DNA of 64,000 bases from the NCBI RefSeq assembly GCF_014269025.2, contig NZ_CP077094.1, forward strand, positions 2,480,001 through 2,544,000, given 5' to 3'. Shown here piece after piece: positions 43,721 to 52,730 of this stretch (its first letter is position 1; each line of letters opens with the position of its first letter). The translations under genes and the position numbers were made by a program. The DNA comes from Pseudomonas promysalinigenes. GTDB taxonomy: Bacteria > Pseudomonadota > Gammaproteobacteria > Pseudomonadales > Pseudomonadaceae. The notes below the pieces were generated by a model. It saw only the letters and a list, made by a program, of their open reading frames with translations, was not told the DNA's origin and made no database searches.

Positions 43721-44775
43721 CCAGCTACATCCTGCGGCGTCTGCTGCTGATCATCCCGACCCTGCTGGCGATCCTGCTGGTCAATTTCGCCATCGTTCAG
43801 GCTGCGCCCGGTGGCCCGGTCGAGCAGGCAGTGGCACGCCTTCAAGGGCTGGGTGGCGGCGCGCCCGGCACTCGGGCCGAAGTCGTGCACGGAGACTCCC
43901 GAGCCACCCGCGGCCTGGACCCGAAGCTGATCGAAGAAATCAAGCGTCAGTACGGGTTCGACAAGACCGCTCCCGAGCGCCTATGGCTGATGCTTGGCCA
44001 GTACGCCAGACTGGACTTTGGCCAAAGCTTCTTTCGCGGAGCCAAGGTCACAGACCTGATCCTCGATAAGATGCCAGTGACGCTGTCACTAGGGTTGTGG
44101 GCCACACTGATCACATATTGGGTGTCCATTCCCCTGGGTATCCGCAAAGCGCTACGCCATGGCAGCCGCTTCGATGCCTGGAGCAGTGCGCTGATCGTGG
44201 TCGGCTATGCCCTGCCCTCCTTCCTGTTCGCATTACTGCTGATCGTACTCTTCGCCGGCGGCACTTCGCTCAATTGGTTCCCGGTACGTGGGCTGGTCTC
44301 GGAAGACTTCGACCAACTGAGCCTGTTAGGCAAGCTGGCCGATTATTTCTGGCACTTGGTGTTGCCGGTGGGTGCGCTGGTAATCGGCGGCTTCGCCACG
44401 CTCACACTGCTGACCAAAAACGCGTTTCTCGACGAAATTTCCCGCCAATACGTGACCACCGCTCGCGCCAAGGGCCTGAGCGAGCGCCGGGTGCTATACG
44501 GGCATGTGTTGCGCAATGCCATGCTGCTGGTACTGGCCGGGCTGCCGCAGGCGCTGATTACCGTATTCTTCGCAGGCTCTTTGCTGATCGAAGTGATCTT
44601 CTCACTCGATGGCCTGGGCCGAATGAGTTACGAAGCCGCCGTGTCACGGGACTACCCGGTGGTGTTTGGCACGCTGTTCATCTTCACCCTCGCCGGGCTG
44701 CTGTTTCGGCTGATAGGCGACCTGGCCTTCACGGTGCTCGACCCGCGCATCGACTTCGACTCGAGGGCGCACTGA
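43717..44775 (+). CDS. yejB: YejB-like ABC transporter permease
   Basis: A 352-residue permease with six helices. The start [33 protein letters not shown] and the EAA loop ([23 protein letters not shown], about 250-272) are those of YejB. It has the inserted loop between helices 1 and 2 that sets YejB apart from DppB. The ATG overlaps the yejA stop (ATGA) and its stop overlaps yejE by one base. It would import peptides with YejE, needing an ATPase not encoded next to it. Confidence 0.9.
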   Translation: MTSYILRRLLLIIPTLLAILLVNFAIVQAAPGGPVEQAVARLQGLGGGAPGTRAEVVHGDSRATRGLDPKLIEEIKRQYGFDKTAPERLWLMLGQYARLDFGQSFFRGAKVTDLILDKMPVTLSLGLWATLITYWVSIPLGIRKALRHGSRFDAWSSALIVVGYALPSFLFALLLIVLFAGGTSLNWFPVRGLVSEDFDQLSLLGKLADYFWHLVLPVGALVIGGFATLTLLTKNAFLDEISRQYVTTARAKGLSERRVLYGHVLRNAMLLVLAGLPQALITVFFAGSLLIEVIFSLDGLGRMSYEAAVSRDYPVVFGTLFIFTLAGLLFRLIGDLAFTVLDPRIDFDSRAH

Positions 44776-45791
44776 TGCTCTCGCCGGTTTCGCGTCGTCG
44801 CCTGCAACGCTTTCGCCGCAACCGCTTGGGTTGGGTCTCGCTTTGGCTGTTTGCCGGCCTGATGCTGCTGAGCCTGTGCGCGGAACTTGTGGCCAACGAC
44901 AAACCGCTGTTGCTCAGTTACCAGGGCCAGCTGTATGTACCGGCACTCAAACGCTATAGCGAGCAGCAGTTCGGCGGCCAATTGCCGTTTCAGCCAGACT
45001 ACCGCAGCGCCTATGTGCGCCACCTGATCGAGGGTCAGGGCGGCTGGATGTTGTTCGCGCCTATCCCGTTCAGCGCCGATACACCCAATTACGACCTGCA
45101 AGTGCCCACGCCCAGCCCACCTAGCCCGAGCAACTGGCTAGGCACCGACGATCAGGGCCGCGACGTGCTGGCAAGGGTACTGTACGGCACGCGTACTTCA
45201 CTGCTGTTCGCCTTTGCCCTGACAGCGATCAGCGTGCTGATCGGGGTGGGCGCCGGTGCTCTGCAAGGCTATTACGGCGGCTGGGTAGACCTGTTCGGGC
45301 AGCGCTTGCTGGAGGTGTGGTCGGGGCTGCCTGTGTTGTACCTGTTGATCATCCTCAGTGGTTTCGTAGAGCCGGACTTTTGGTGGCTGCTGGGGATCAT
45401 GGCGCTCTTCTCCTGGTTGACCTTGGTCGACGTGGTACGCGCTGAATTCTTGCGGGGGCGTAACCTTGAGTACGTAAAGGCGGCTCGCGCTTTGGGGTTG
45501 CCGGATACCCAGGTGATGTTGCGGCACGTGCTGCCCAACGCGATGAACGCAACGCTGACCTACGTGCCGTTCATGCTTACCGGGGCTATCACAACCTTGA
45601 CGGCGCTGGACTTTCTTGGCTTTGGCATGCCCGCCGGCAGCGCCTCTTTGGGTGAGTTGGTTACCCAAGGCAAACAGCACCTGGAGGCGCCCTGGCTGGG
45701 CTTTACCGCGTTCTTTGCGTTGGCGGTGATGCTTTCGCTACTGGTTTTCATTGGCGATGCCCTGCGCGAAGCGTTCGACCCCCGTAGCTAG
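44775..45791 (+). CDS. yejE: YejE-like ABC transporter permease
   Basis: A 338-residue permease. The N-terminus LQRFRRNRLGWVSLWLFAGLMLLSLCAE and long periplasmic loop (ANDKPLLLSYQGQLYVPALKRY...) are YejE features, followed by NWLGTDDQGRDVLARVLYG and the EAA loop YVKAARALGLPDTQVMLRHVLPN. It starts in a TGATG overlap with yejB. The E. coli operon continues with the fused ATPase yejF; here a different gene follows, so the transporter must use an ATPase encoded elsewhere. Confidence 0.9.
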   Translation: MLSPVSRRRLQRFRRNRLGWVSLWLFAGLMLLSLCAELVANDKPLLLSYQGQLYVPALKRYSEQQFGGQLPFQPDYRSAYVRHLIEGQGGWMLFAPIPFSADTPNYDLQVPTPSPPSPSNWLGTDDQGRDVLARVLYGTRTSLLFAFALTAISVLIGVGAGALQGYYGGWVDLFGQRLLEVWSGLPVLYLLIILSGFVEPDFWWLLGIMALFSWLTLVDVVRAEFLRGRNLEYVKAARALGLPDTQVMLRHVLPNAMNATLTYVPFMLTGAITTLTALDFLGFGMPAGSASLGELVTQGKQHLEAPWLGFTAFFALAVMLSLLVFIGDALREAFDPRS

Positions 45792-45807
45792 TTAAGGACA
45801 TTTCGGT

Positions 45808-45876
45808 ATTACCCTGATCAGGACGCTGGCGGTCATCATCGTCATCGCCATTTTCTACGCCACCGGTATCGTCTGA
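45808..45876 (+). CDS. Possible 22-residue hydrophobic micropeptide with ATT start
   Basis: Between yejE and the dehydrogenase gene, a frame of 22 codons encodes one hydrophobic segment (TLIRTLAVIIVIAIFYATGIV). There is no ATG/GTG/TTG start; an ATT lies nine bases after a perfect AAGGA. A CTG two codons later is the other option. Its stop is 11 bases before the next gene, whose ribosome site overlaps it. It could be a real membrane micropeptide, or a fossil end of a lost permease gene. Confidence 0.3.
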   Translation: MTLIRTLAVIIVIAIFYATGIV

Positions 45877-45887
45877 GGAGTTTCTCC

Positions 45888-46658
45888 ATGAGTTTGAAAG
45901 GCAAGACTGCACTGGTCACAGGTTCCACCAGTGGTATCGGCCTTGGCATCGCCCAAGTGCTGGCCCGCGCCGGCGCCAATATCGTGCTCAACGGCTTTGG
46001 CGACCCTGCTTGGGCCACGGCTCAGATCGCCCCCCACGGCGTTAAAGTCATCCACCATCCTGCGGATCTTTCGCAAGTTGAACAGATAGAGGCGCTGTTC
46101 GACCAGGCCGAGCGTGAGTTTGGCGGGGTCGATATCCTGGTCAACAATGCTGGCATACAGCATGTGGCTGCGGTGGAGCAGTTCCCAGTGGCAAGCTGGG
46201 ACAAGATCATCGCCCTGAACCTTTCGGCAGTCTTTCATGGTATTCGCCTTGCGCTGCCAGGTATGCGCGCCCGTAACTGGGGACGGATCATCAACATTGC
46301 CTCGGTGCATGGGCTGGTTGGCTCTGCGGGTAAGGCAGCGTATGTCGCCGCCAAGCACGGCGTTGTCGGCCTGACCAAGGTGGTGGGGTTGGAAACCGCT
46401 ACCAGCAACGTCACCTGTAACGCCATCTGCCCAGGCTGGGTGCTGACGCCGCTGGTGCAAAAGCAGATCGACGACCGCGCCGCCGATGGCGTGGACCCGC
46501 AGCAAGCCCAGCACGACCTGCTGGCTGAGAAGCAGCCCTCGCTCGCCTTCGTCACACCCGAGCACCTTGGTGAGCTGGTACTGTTCCTATGCAGCGAGGC
46601 CGGTAGCCAAGTACGCGGTGCCGCCTGGAACGTCGATGGAGGCTGGTTGGCCCAGTGA
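45888..46658 (+). CDS. hbdH: D-3-hydroxybutyrate dehydrogenase
   Basis: A 256-residue short-chain dehydrogenase. The NAD site TGSTSGIGLGIA, the NNAG motif and the catalytic Ser139, Tyr152 and Lys156 are present, as is ASVHGLVGSAGKAAYVAAKHG, typical of 3-hydroxybutyrate dehydrogenases; so is NAICPGWVLTPLVQKQI. It oxidises 3-hydroxybutyrate to acetoacetate with NAD. Ribosome site GAGGAG. Acetoacetate-activating enzymes and a hydroxybutyrate permease are not nearby. Confidence 0.92.
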   Translation: MSLKGKTALVTGSTSGIGLGIAQVLARAGANIVLNGFGDPAWATAQIAPHGVKVIHHPADLSQVEQIEALFDQAEREFGGVDILVNNAGIQHVAAVEQFPVASWDKIIALNLSAVFHGIRLALPGMRARNWGRIINIASVHGLVGSAGKAAYVAAKHGVVGLTKVVGLETATSNVTCNAICPGWVLTPLVQKQIDDRAADGVDPQQAQHDLLAEKQPSLAFVTPEHLGELVLFLCSEAGSQVRGAAWNVDGGWLAQ

Positions 46659-46816
46659 AAGGCAAACTGGCCATCCGTAACGCCGTTAACGGGCAATCGC
46701 TGCGAAAACCCCGATGCCCTGACCAACCCGCAAGCGTTGGGGCGCTTGCGTGACCGCACGGCGCTGCTCGATCAGGCATAATGTCGCCCTTTTTGCCCCG
46801 CAAGCACAGGTGCCCC

Positions 46817-47092
46817 ATGAAAGCTCAAGCCCGTCACATCTTGGTCAAGACTGCTGAAGAAGCTGAGAAGCTCAAGCAGCGCATTGCCAACGGTGAGGCG
46901 TTCGACGTGCTGGCGAAGAAGTTTTCCATCTGCCCTTCAGGCAAGCGCGGCGGCGACTTGGGCGAAGTGCGACCTGGTCAGTTGGTTGGCTCGATCGACC
47001 AGGTCATCTTCAAAAAGGCGCTGCGGGTGGTCCACGGGCCGATCAAAAGCAAGTTTGGTTACCACCTGGTTCAAACCTTCTACCGCGACTGA
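46817..47092 (+). CDS. ppiC: Second PpiC-type parvulin
   Basis: A 91-residue parvulin paralogue of the gene at 41.5 kb: ARHILVKTAEEAEKLKQRI, CPSGKRGGDLGEVRPGQLV, HGPIKSKFGYHLVQT. The two share the single-domain layout and no signal peptide. Start ATG at 46817 after a weak CAGG. Preceded by a 158-base gap; cytoplasmic folding helper. Confidence 0.92.
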   Translation: MKAQARHILVKTAEEAEKLKQRIANGEAFDVLAKKFSICPSGKRGGDLGEVRPGQLVGSIDQVIFKKALRVVHGPIKSKFGYHLVQTFYRD

Positions 47093-47225
47093 TGGCTATG
47101 TGCCCCCTGACATTTTTGCCAGTTGTCTTGTTACGACCTTTTACCTAAAAACACAGGCAGGGCCGAAACGGTACAAAAGTGCCGCTTCAGGTAGTGGCTT
47201 CTTCGCAGACTAAGGAGACCTGCCG

Positions 47226-49568
47226 ATGCGTTGCCATGACCTGCTGCCTGTCGCCTTTAGCCTGCTCACCTTGCCTCTTGCGGTAGCTGCTCAATCGCTG
47301 GAGGTCGGGCCAGGGGACAACTTAGGCGCTATCGCCCAAAGCGCCGCGATCGATGATTTCAAGATGCTCGGCGGTACCGTGCAGTCGCTCAATCAAGGGG
47401 AAGGTTACGACACGTTTTACATGTCCGGAGGGCGAATCGTTGGCGCATTCGAAGATGGCGATTACGCCATCTTTGCAGGCGGGCGGATTGGCAGGGTCGA
47501 CCTAAAGCTAGCCGACAACTACTTCGAGATGTCTCAGGATGCAGGGGTCGAAACCCTGATTGATGGCAACTTGGTCAGCGGGTTCGGTAACGACACCATC
47601 ATTCTGCGTGGTGGCACCATCGGCGGCAACATCAGCACCAGTGGCGGGCGAGATAGCATCACCATCAGTGGGGGCATGCTCAATGGCAACGTGCTCGCCA
47701 GCGCGGGCAACGACACACTCAATTGGTCAGGCGGCACCATCGGCGGGCGTGTCGACATGGGCCTGGGCGACGATCAGGTAAGCATCAGCAACCTGACTTC
47801 GCAAACCTTGAACATCACGCTCGATGGCAATGCTGGCAACGACCGGCTGGACTTCATCAACAGCACCTTCGAAGGTGGCGCACGCTACCTCAACTTCGAA
47901 GCGATCGAGCTGCAGCAGGGCAGCCGTCTGACGCTGGATGACACCCTGGTTCTGGGCGACGCGGACAGCGGCACTGGCACCCTGGTAGTCGATGACACGA
48001 GTGCGCTGGTTTCGCGCCTGGGCACCGTCGCGCCTTTGATCTCCGAACAGCAGGCCAATGTCCGCAATGCAGGCACCATCGATTTGAGCGCAGGCCAGGA
48101 TGCACAAGGGCGGTTGAATATCATCGGCAATTATCAAGGTGAAAATGGCCTGTTGCGGGTCAACAGTGTGCTCGCTGGCGACGACGCAGCGTCCGACCGC
48201 TTGGTGGTCAGCCGTGGCAGCATCACAGGGAGTACCCTACTGCAGGTCAATAACCTGGCTGGTACAGGTGCCGCTACCCAGCAAAACGGCATACTGGTCG
48301 TCGAGGCCCGTGACGGCGCCACCAGCAGCGCGACGGCCTTTGTCCAGACCCAAACGTTGTCAGCGGGCGCCTATGACTACAGGCTGTTCAAAGGCGGCGT
48401 GACCGCAGGCAGCGAAAACAGCTGGTACCTGCGTTCGACCTTGGTCACAGTGCCGGCTCAGGACCCTGTCGAGCCTTCACAGCCCTCTGAGCCCTCGGAG
48501 CCTTCCTTTCCTACCGAGCCCGAGGTCGAGCCAGCAGTAACACCTCCAGTGGCTGCCCCTGCGCCTGGCCAGGCTGAACTGCCCGCTGCCATTGCCAGTA
48601 CCAGCCTGCCCCTGTATCGCCCCGAGGTGCCGGTGTATGCCGCTGCACCACGGGGAGCGGCGGTCATCGCCCGCCAGGCACTTGGCACCTTCCATCAGCG
48701 TCAAGGTGACCAGCGGCTTATGAACGGTCAGGGCGCGCTGCCTGCCAGCTGGGGTCAAGCCTACGCTCAAGGGTTACGTCAAGGGTGGAGCGGCACGGTG
48801 AGCCCGAGCCTGGATGGGGACCTGTATGGTTTCAAGGTGGGCCAGGACCTTTATGGCAAGGCCAGCGACAGTGGTTATCGCCAGCATCTGGGGCTTTACG
48901 TCGGTCACAGCCGGCTGGATGCCGATGTCAAAGGTTTCGCCCTGGCCGAGGATGGCCGCAGTGTCGGCGACTTGCGCCTGACCGGGGACAGTGTCGGCGC
49001 CTACTGGACGCTCATCGACCCACGCGGGGCTTACATCGATGCGGTGCTGCAGTATACCCACCTCGAAGGCCGCGCCCGTTCCAACCGAGGCGACCGTTTG
49101 AACATCGACGGCCACGCCTGGAGCGCGTCTGTGGAAGCCGGTTACCCGCTTAGCGTATCTGAACGCTGGACGCTGGAGCCTCAAGCCCAACTGATCGGTC
49201 AGAAAGTCTTGCTCGACAGTGCCAGCGACAGTGTCTCGCGGGTCAGCCACGACGCCCAGGTGGAGATCACCGGTCGGCTTGGCGTGCGCCTAGAAGGGGC
49301 CTATCACACAGCGAATGGGCGCTTGTTGCAACCCTATGTGCAGTTTGACGTGTGGCAAAGCGACGGTGGGCGCGACGCCCTCACCTTCGATAACGTCGAC
49401 AGCATCAAGACCGACTATCGGTCCAGCTCGCTGCGCGTTGAAAGCGGGCTCGTAGCGCAGATAAGCAGTGCGCTGAGCATGCACGCGGGGGTGCACTATG
49501 CAAGCAACCTCGACAGCCGCCAGCAGCAGGCCAGCGGCGTGAACCTGGGGGTGCGTTGGGAGTTCTAG
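47226..49568 (+). CDS. Type V autotransporter with beta-helical passenger
   Basis: A 780-residue autotransporter. Residues 1-22 form a Sec signal (LLPVAFSLLTLPLAVAAQ). The passenger (about 23-430) is a repeat protein with units of about 20-22 residues of the type GNDTIxxxGGTIGGNIxxx. A proline/glutamate-rich linker (EPSQPSEPSEPSFPTEPEVEP) joins it to the beta-barrel (about 520-780), which ends in the required aromatic residue (VRWEF). It should be displayed on or released from the outer membrane. No protease motif is visible, so adhesin or surface-structure roles are likelier. Confidence 0.9.
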   Translation: MRCHDLLPVAFSLLTLPLAVAAQSLEVGPGDNLGAIAQSAAIDDFKMLGGTVQSLNQGEGYDTFYMSGGRIVGAFEDGDYAIFAGGRIGRVDLKLADNYFEMSQDAGVETLIDGNLVSGFGNDTIILRGGTIGGNISTSGGRDSITISGGMLNGNVLASAGNDTLNWSGGTIGGRVDMGLGDDQVSISNLTSQTLNITLDGNAGNDRLDFINSTFEGGARYLNFEAIELQQGSRLTLDDTLVLGDADSGTGTLVVDDTSALVSRLGTVAPLISEQQANVRNAGTIDLSAGQDAQGRLNIIGNYQGENGLLRVNSVLAGDDAASDRLVVSRGSITGSTLLQVNNLAGTGAATQQNGILVVEARDGATSSATAFVQTQTLSAGAYDYRLFKGGVTAGSENSWYLRSTLVTVPAQDPVEPSQPSEPSEPSFPTEPEVEPAVTPPVAAPAPGQAELPAAIASTSLPLYRPEVPVYAAAPRGAAVIARQALGTFHQRQGDQRLMNGQGALPASWGQAYAQGLRQGWSGTVSPSLDGDLYGFKVGQDLYGKASDSGYRQHLGLYVGHSRLDADVKGFALAEDGRSVGDLRLTGDSVGAYWTLIDPRGAYIDAVLQYTHLEGRARSNRGDRLNIDGHAWSASVEAGYPLSVSERWTLEPQAQLIGQKVLLDSASDSVSRVSHDAQVEITGRLGVRLEGAYHTANGRLLQPYVQFDVWQSDGGRDALTFDNVDSIKTDYRSSSLRVESGLVAQISSALSMHAGVHYASNLDSRQQQASGVNLGVRWEF

Positions 49569-50188
49569 CGACGCGCCGCCAGCAAACCGAGGCCGGCACA
49601 GCCGAGCAGCGAAGCGCTTACCCGGTTGAACAGCCGGCGTGAGCTCGGCTGGCAAAACCAGCGCTGCAGGTAGGCACCGAGCCCCGAGTAGATGGCAATC
49701 GCCGCCCATTCCAGCAGCAGAAACAGCACGCCGAGCCAAAGGAACTGTTCACTCACCGAAGTGGCGCTGCCGACCGAGACGAACTGCGGCAGGAAGGCGG
49801 TGAAAATCAGAATGGCCTTCGGGTTGCCCGCCGCTACCCAGAATTCCTGACGCGCAAGGCGCCACGTACCACGCGGTTGATCGCCGGGCGTAACAGCCTC
49901 GCCAATTGGGGCGCGCCAGAGTTGCCAGGCGATATAGAACAGATAGGCCGCGCCCACTACTTTGATTGCCAGAAACAGGTATTCGCTGGTGTGCAGCACC
50001 GCGGCAAGGCCCATTGCCGCTAACGCGATCATGCCGCTGAAAGCGATGATGCGCCCGGCCCCGGCCACACAAGCGGTGCGCAGGCCAAAGCGGCTGGCAT
50101 TGTGCAGTGACAGCAGGTTGTTCGGCCCCGGCGCCATGTTCAGGGCAAAACAGGCCGGGATGAATAGCAACAGGCTTGGCAGGTCCAT
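49565..50188 (-). CDS. LysE family exporter
   Basis: A 207-residue LysE/RhtB-type amino acid exporter with six helices: FALNMAPGPNNLLSLHNASRFG near the N-terminus and AAGNPKAILIFTAFLPQF mid-protein. The ATG at 50188 has GGAG. Its stop shares a CTAG with the stop of the convergent autotransporter. Divergent from an AraC regulator that may control it. Exported compound unknown. Confidence 0.87.
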   Translation of the reverse strand: MDLPSLLLFIPACFALNMAPGPNNLLSLHNASRFGLRTACVAGAGRIIAFSGMIALAAMGLAAVLHTSEYLFLAIKVVGAAYLFYIAWQLWRAPIGEAVTPGDQPRGTWRLARQEFWVAAGNPKAILIFTAFLPQFVSVGSATSVSEQFLWLGVLFLLLEWAAIAIYSGLGAYLQRWFCQPSSRRLFNRVSASLLGCAGLGLLAARR

Positions 50189-50318
50189 TTTGTTCTCCAG
50201 ACAAGGCGCCGTTACTGTCGATGCACGGTGGTGTTGGGTCAAGGTACAGCCACCGACAAAAACTGTACGGCCAAAGGCTCTGCGCTGCTAAGCTGCGCTG
50301 CCGATCAAGGAGCTTGCC

Positions 50319-51137
50319 ATGCCCGCTGCCCGCTCTGTGCTATGGCGCGACCCGGCATTGCCGTGGGTAGAAGCCCGGCGTGCCTGCCATAGCCGCGCCT
50401 GTTACAAAGCCCATAGCCACCCGACTTTCTCCATTGGCGCGGTGGATGCCGGCAGCAGTTGCTTCACTGGCGCTGGCGAGGGGGAAGAGCGCCTGAGCCC
50501 TGGGACTCTGGTCCTGGTGCCGGCACAGCGGGTCCATGCCTGCAACCCGCAACCGGGCCAAGCCTGGAGCTACCAGATGCTTCACATCGACGCTACCTGG
50601 CTGGCGCAGATGCGCCTGGAGTCAGGTTTGGCAGCCGCGCAGCCCGGCGCCCCAGCACGGGTAAGCCGCAAGCCTGCGCTGTATCGTGACTTTTGCGAAC
50701 TCAATGCGCTGCTGTTCTCTGCAGCCAGCGTTGCCGAGAAAGGGGCGGCGCTGGTGGCATTCCTGGGCGATCACGATTTTGCCGCGCAGCCAGCGTGCCC
50801 GGCGGCGCCGGTTCCTGAGTTGACGAAGCCCGCCGTACACGGCCTGATCAAGTACATCGAAGTGCAGGATCTGGCGCAACTTAGCCTTGAGCATCTGGCC
50901 AACCAAGTGGGCATGGGCCGCTATCAATTGATTCGCGCGTTCCGGGCAGCGACCGGCTTGACGCCCCACGCTTATCTGCTGAACGCGCGGATCAACCATG
51001 GCCGGTTATTGCTGCGTGAAGGGCTGGGGTTGGCGGAGGTTGCCTACCGTTTGGGTTTTGCCGATCAGAGCCATTTCCAGCGCGTGTTCAAACACCACGT
51101 TGGTGTGACGCCGGGGCAATATCGTCAAGCGCAATAA
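50319..51137 (+). CDS. AraC family transcriptional regulator
   Basis: A 272-residue AraC-type regulator: a cupin-like sensing domain at about 10-130 (HSHPTFSIGAVDAG, GTLVLVPAQRVHACNP) and a double helix-turn-helix at about 170-270 (LEHLANQVGMGRYQLIRAFRAATGLTPHAYLLNARINHG, EVAYRLGFADQSHFQRVFKHHVGVTPGQYR). It is divergent from one LysE exporter and 60 bases upstream of a second, which fits the common pairing of AraC sensors with exporters. Confidence 0.9.
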   Translation: MPAARSVLWRDPALPWVEARRACHSRACYKAHSHPTFSIGAVDAGSSCFTGAGEGEERLSPGTLVLVPAQRVHACNPQPGQAWSYQMLHIDATWLAQMRLESGLAAAQPGAPARVSRKPALYRDFCELNALLFSAASVAEKGAALVAFLGDHDFAAQPACPAAPVPELTKPAVHGLIKYIEVQDLAQLSLEHLANQVGMGRYQLIRAFRAATGLTPHAYLLNARINHGRLLLREGLGLAEVAYRLGFADQSHFQRVFKHHVGVTPGQYRQAQ

Positions 51138-51197
51138 TCTTCAATACCGCTTCAGGGCTACCACTCAGACTACGGCTTTAGCCATGAGTAAGCTCTG

Positions 51198-51812
51198 ATG
51201 GAACAGTTCTTGATAGTCGCCCTCGCCCACTTCCTCGCCCTCCTGTCACCGGGGCCTGACTTTTTCCTAGTGGCGCGCACTTCGATATCGGCAGGTTGGC
51301 GGGTGGCCAGTGGCACCTGCCTCGGTATTGCATTGGCCAATGGGTTGTTCATCGCCATGGCGTTTGCCGGGCTGGCAATCCTGCGCGAAGGCAGTGCGCT
51401 GTTCGCCGCCGTACAACTGGCCGGGGCCGGCTACCTGCTCTATATCGGTCTGCTGTTTTTGCGCCATGCGGGCAGCAGCGAGCTGACAGCCGTGACTACT
51501 CAGGGGGCAATCCCTGGTTGGGGACGCGCGCTGGGCATGGGCTTCGTCTGTGGCGCACTCAACCCAAAGAACGCGCTGTTCTACGCCAGCCTGGCGGGCA
51601 TGGTCGCGAGCACCAGCACAGGTTGGAAGTGGCTTTACGGCGCGTGGATGTTCGCTATCGTGCTGTTGTGGGACCTGCTGGTGGCCGGCGCCATTGGCAA
51701 CCAGCGGCTGCTCAAGCGCTTCGCCGGTGCTCTGCCATGGCTGGAGCGAGTGGCCGGGTGCGTGCTCATCCTGCTGGCCCTGGGGCTTTTGATTCATCTG
51801 CTGTGGCGCTGA
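51198..51812 (+). CDS. Second LysE family exporter
   Basis: A 204-residue LysE/RhtB exporter: LIVALAHFLALLSPGPDFFLVARTSI, CLGIALANGLFIAMAF and GALNPKNALFYASLAG. It follows the AraC gene on the same strand and may be co-transcribed. Its last 47 bases overlap the convergent phosphatase gene. Cargo unknown. Confidence 0.87.
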   Translation: MEQFLIVALAHFLALLSPGPDFFLVARTSISAGWRVASGTCLGIALANGLFIAMAFAGLAILREGSALFAAVQLAGAGYLLYIGLLFLRHAGSSELTAVTTQGAIPGWGRALGMGFVCGALNPKNALFYASLAGMVASTSTGWKWLYGAWMFAIVLLWDLLVAGAIGNQRLLKRFAGALPWLERVAGCVLILLALGLLIHLLWR

Positions 51813-52485
51813 TCAGCTGCAGGCTGGCCAAGTCCATCAGGCTGAAATGCCCGGTTGCCCAACCGCCGGTATCCAAGTGCCAGACGTTGCCAAGTTGCTT
51901 GGCTTGCAGCACGGGTGTATGGCCCACCAACAAAGCCCGCACCCCGTGTACGACCTCATCGCTGCCATCTTTGAGGCGCTGACGCGACCACTGACACACT
52001 TGGCGAACCGTCGGGTCGTCGTCGAATAGCAGGCTATCGCGTAGCGCTTGCCACTGATTGAACGGGGTGTCTGCATGCAACAAGCCGATCAGGCCGCTTT
52101 CGGTCTGGACTTCCATCGCGAGCGGCAGTTGCATGAAACGTTCAACGAACACCGCCTGCTGCTCGGTAGGCATATCCATGAACCAACCCCCACCCGCTGC
52201 ACGGTACATGTCCAGGTCCAGGCGCCCACCGTGCAGGTAACTGATCGCCAGTGCCTCATGGTTCCCCTGAACCGCGTGAAACCAAGGCTGAGACAGCCAC
52301 CAGAGGCACGCTTCGCTGTCCGGTCCACGGTCGACCAGGTCGCCGACGCTGAATAGGCGGTCCACTTTGATGTCAAAGCCCACGGCCTGCAGGCACTGCT
52401 CAAGCCTTGGGAAATGCCCATGGATATCGCCCACGGCCAAATCCCGTCCTGCACTGTTGGCGGCTACCCGCCGAAACCGGCTCAT
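51766..52485 (-). CDS. PrpA/ApaH-like metallophosphoesterase
   Basis: A 239-residue PPP-family metallophosphatase. All core motifs are present: GDIHGHFPRL (17-26 region), GDLVDRGPD, GNHEA and LLVGHTP. Bacterial members such as PrpA/PrpB dephosphorylate Ser/Thr or act in envelope-stress signalling. The start at 52485 has GAGGAGCAGGG. It overlaps the convergent LysE gene by 47 bases. The substrate is not identifiable. Confidence 0.88.
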   Translation of the reverse strand: MSRFRRVAANSAGRDLAVGDIHGHFPRLEQCLQAVGFDIKVDRLFSVGDLVDRGPDSEACLWWLSQPWFHAVQGNHEALAISYLHGGRLDLDMYRAAGGGWFMDMPTEQQAVFVERFMQLPLAMEVQTESGLIGLLHADTPFNQWQALRDSLLFDDDPTVRQVCQWSRQRLKDGSDEVVHGVRALLVGHTPVLQAKQLGNVWHLDTGGWATGHFSLMDLASLQLISATADESKAPGPAG

Positions 52486-52730
52486 CGCCCTGCTCCTCTA
52501 CTGCCTGGGTTGTCCGGCGTGGCCATCGGCACGCGCGCATTTGCCAACAGCATGGCACAGGCTCGCTTGCCTGCGCAGGTCCAGGTGCGATTCGATGCTC
52601 GGCCTGCATGCTCATGGCACTGGCCACGGCAGCTACGATTGGGTACGACCACTGGCGCGAGGCTCTACTGGTGCAGCTCAGCCCGCGGGGGGTATGCTCG
52701 GCCATTCTGGCACCCTGGAAGGCACGCACC

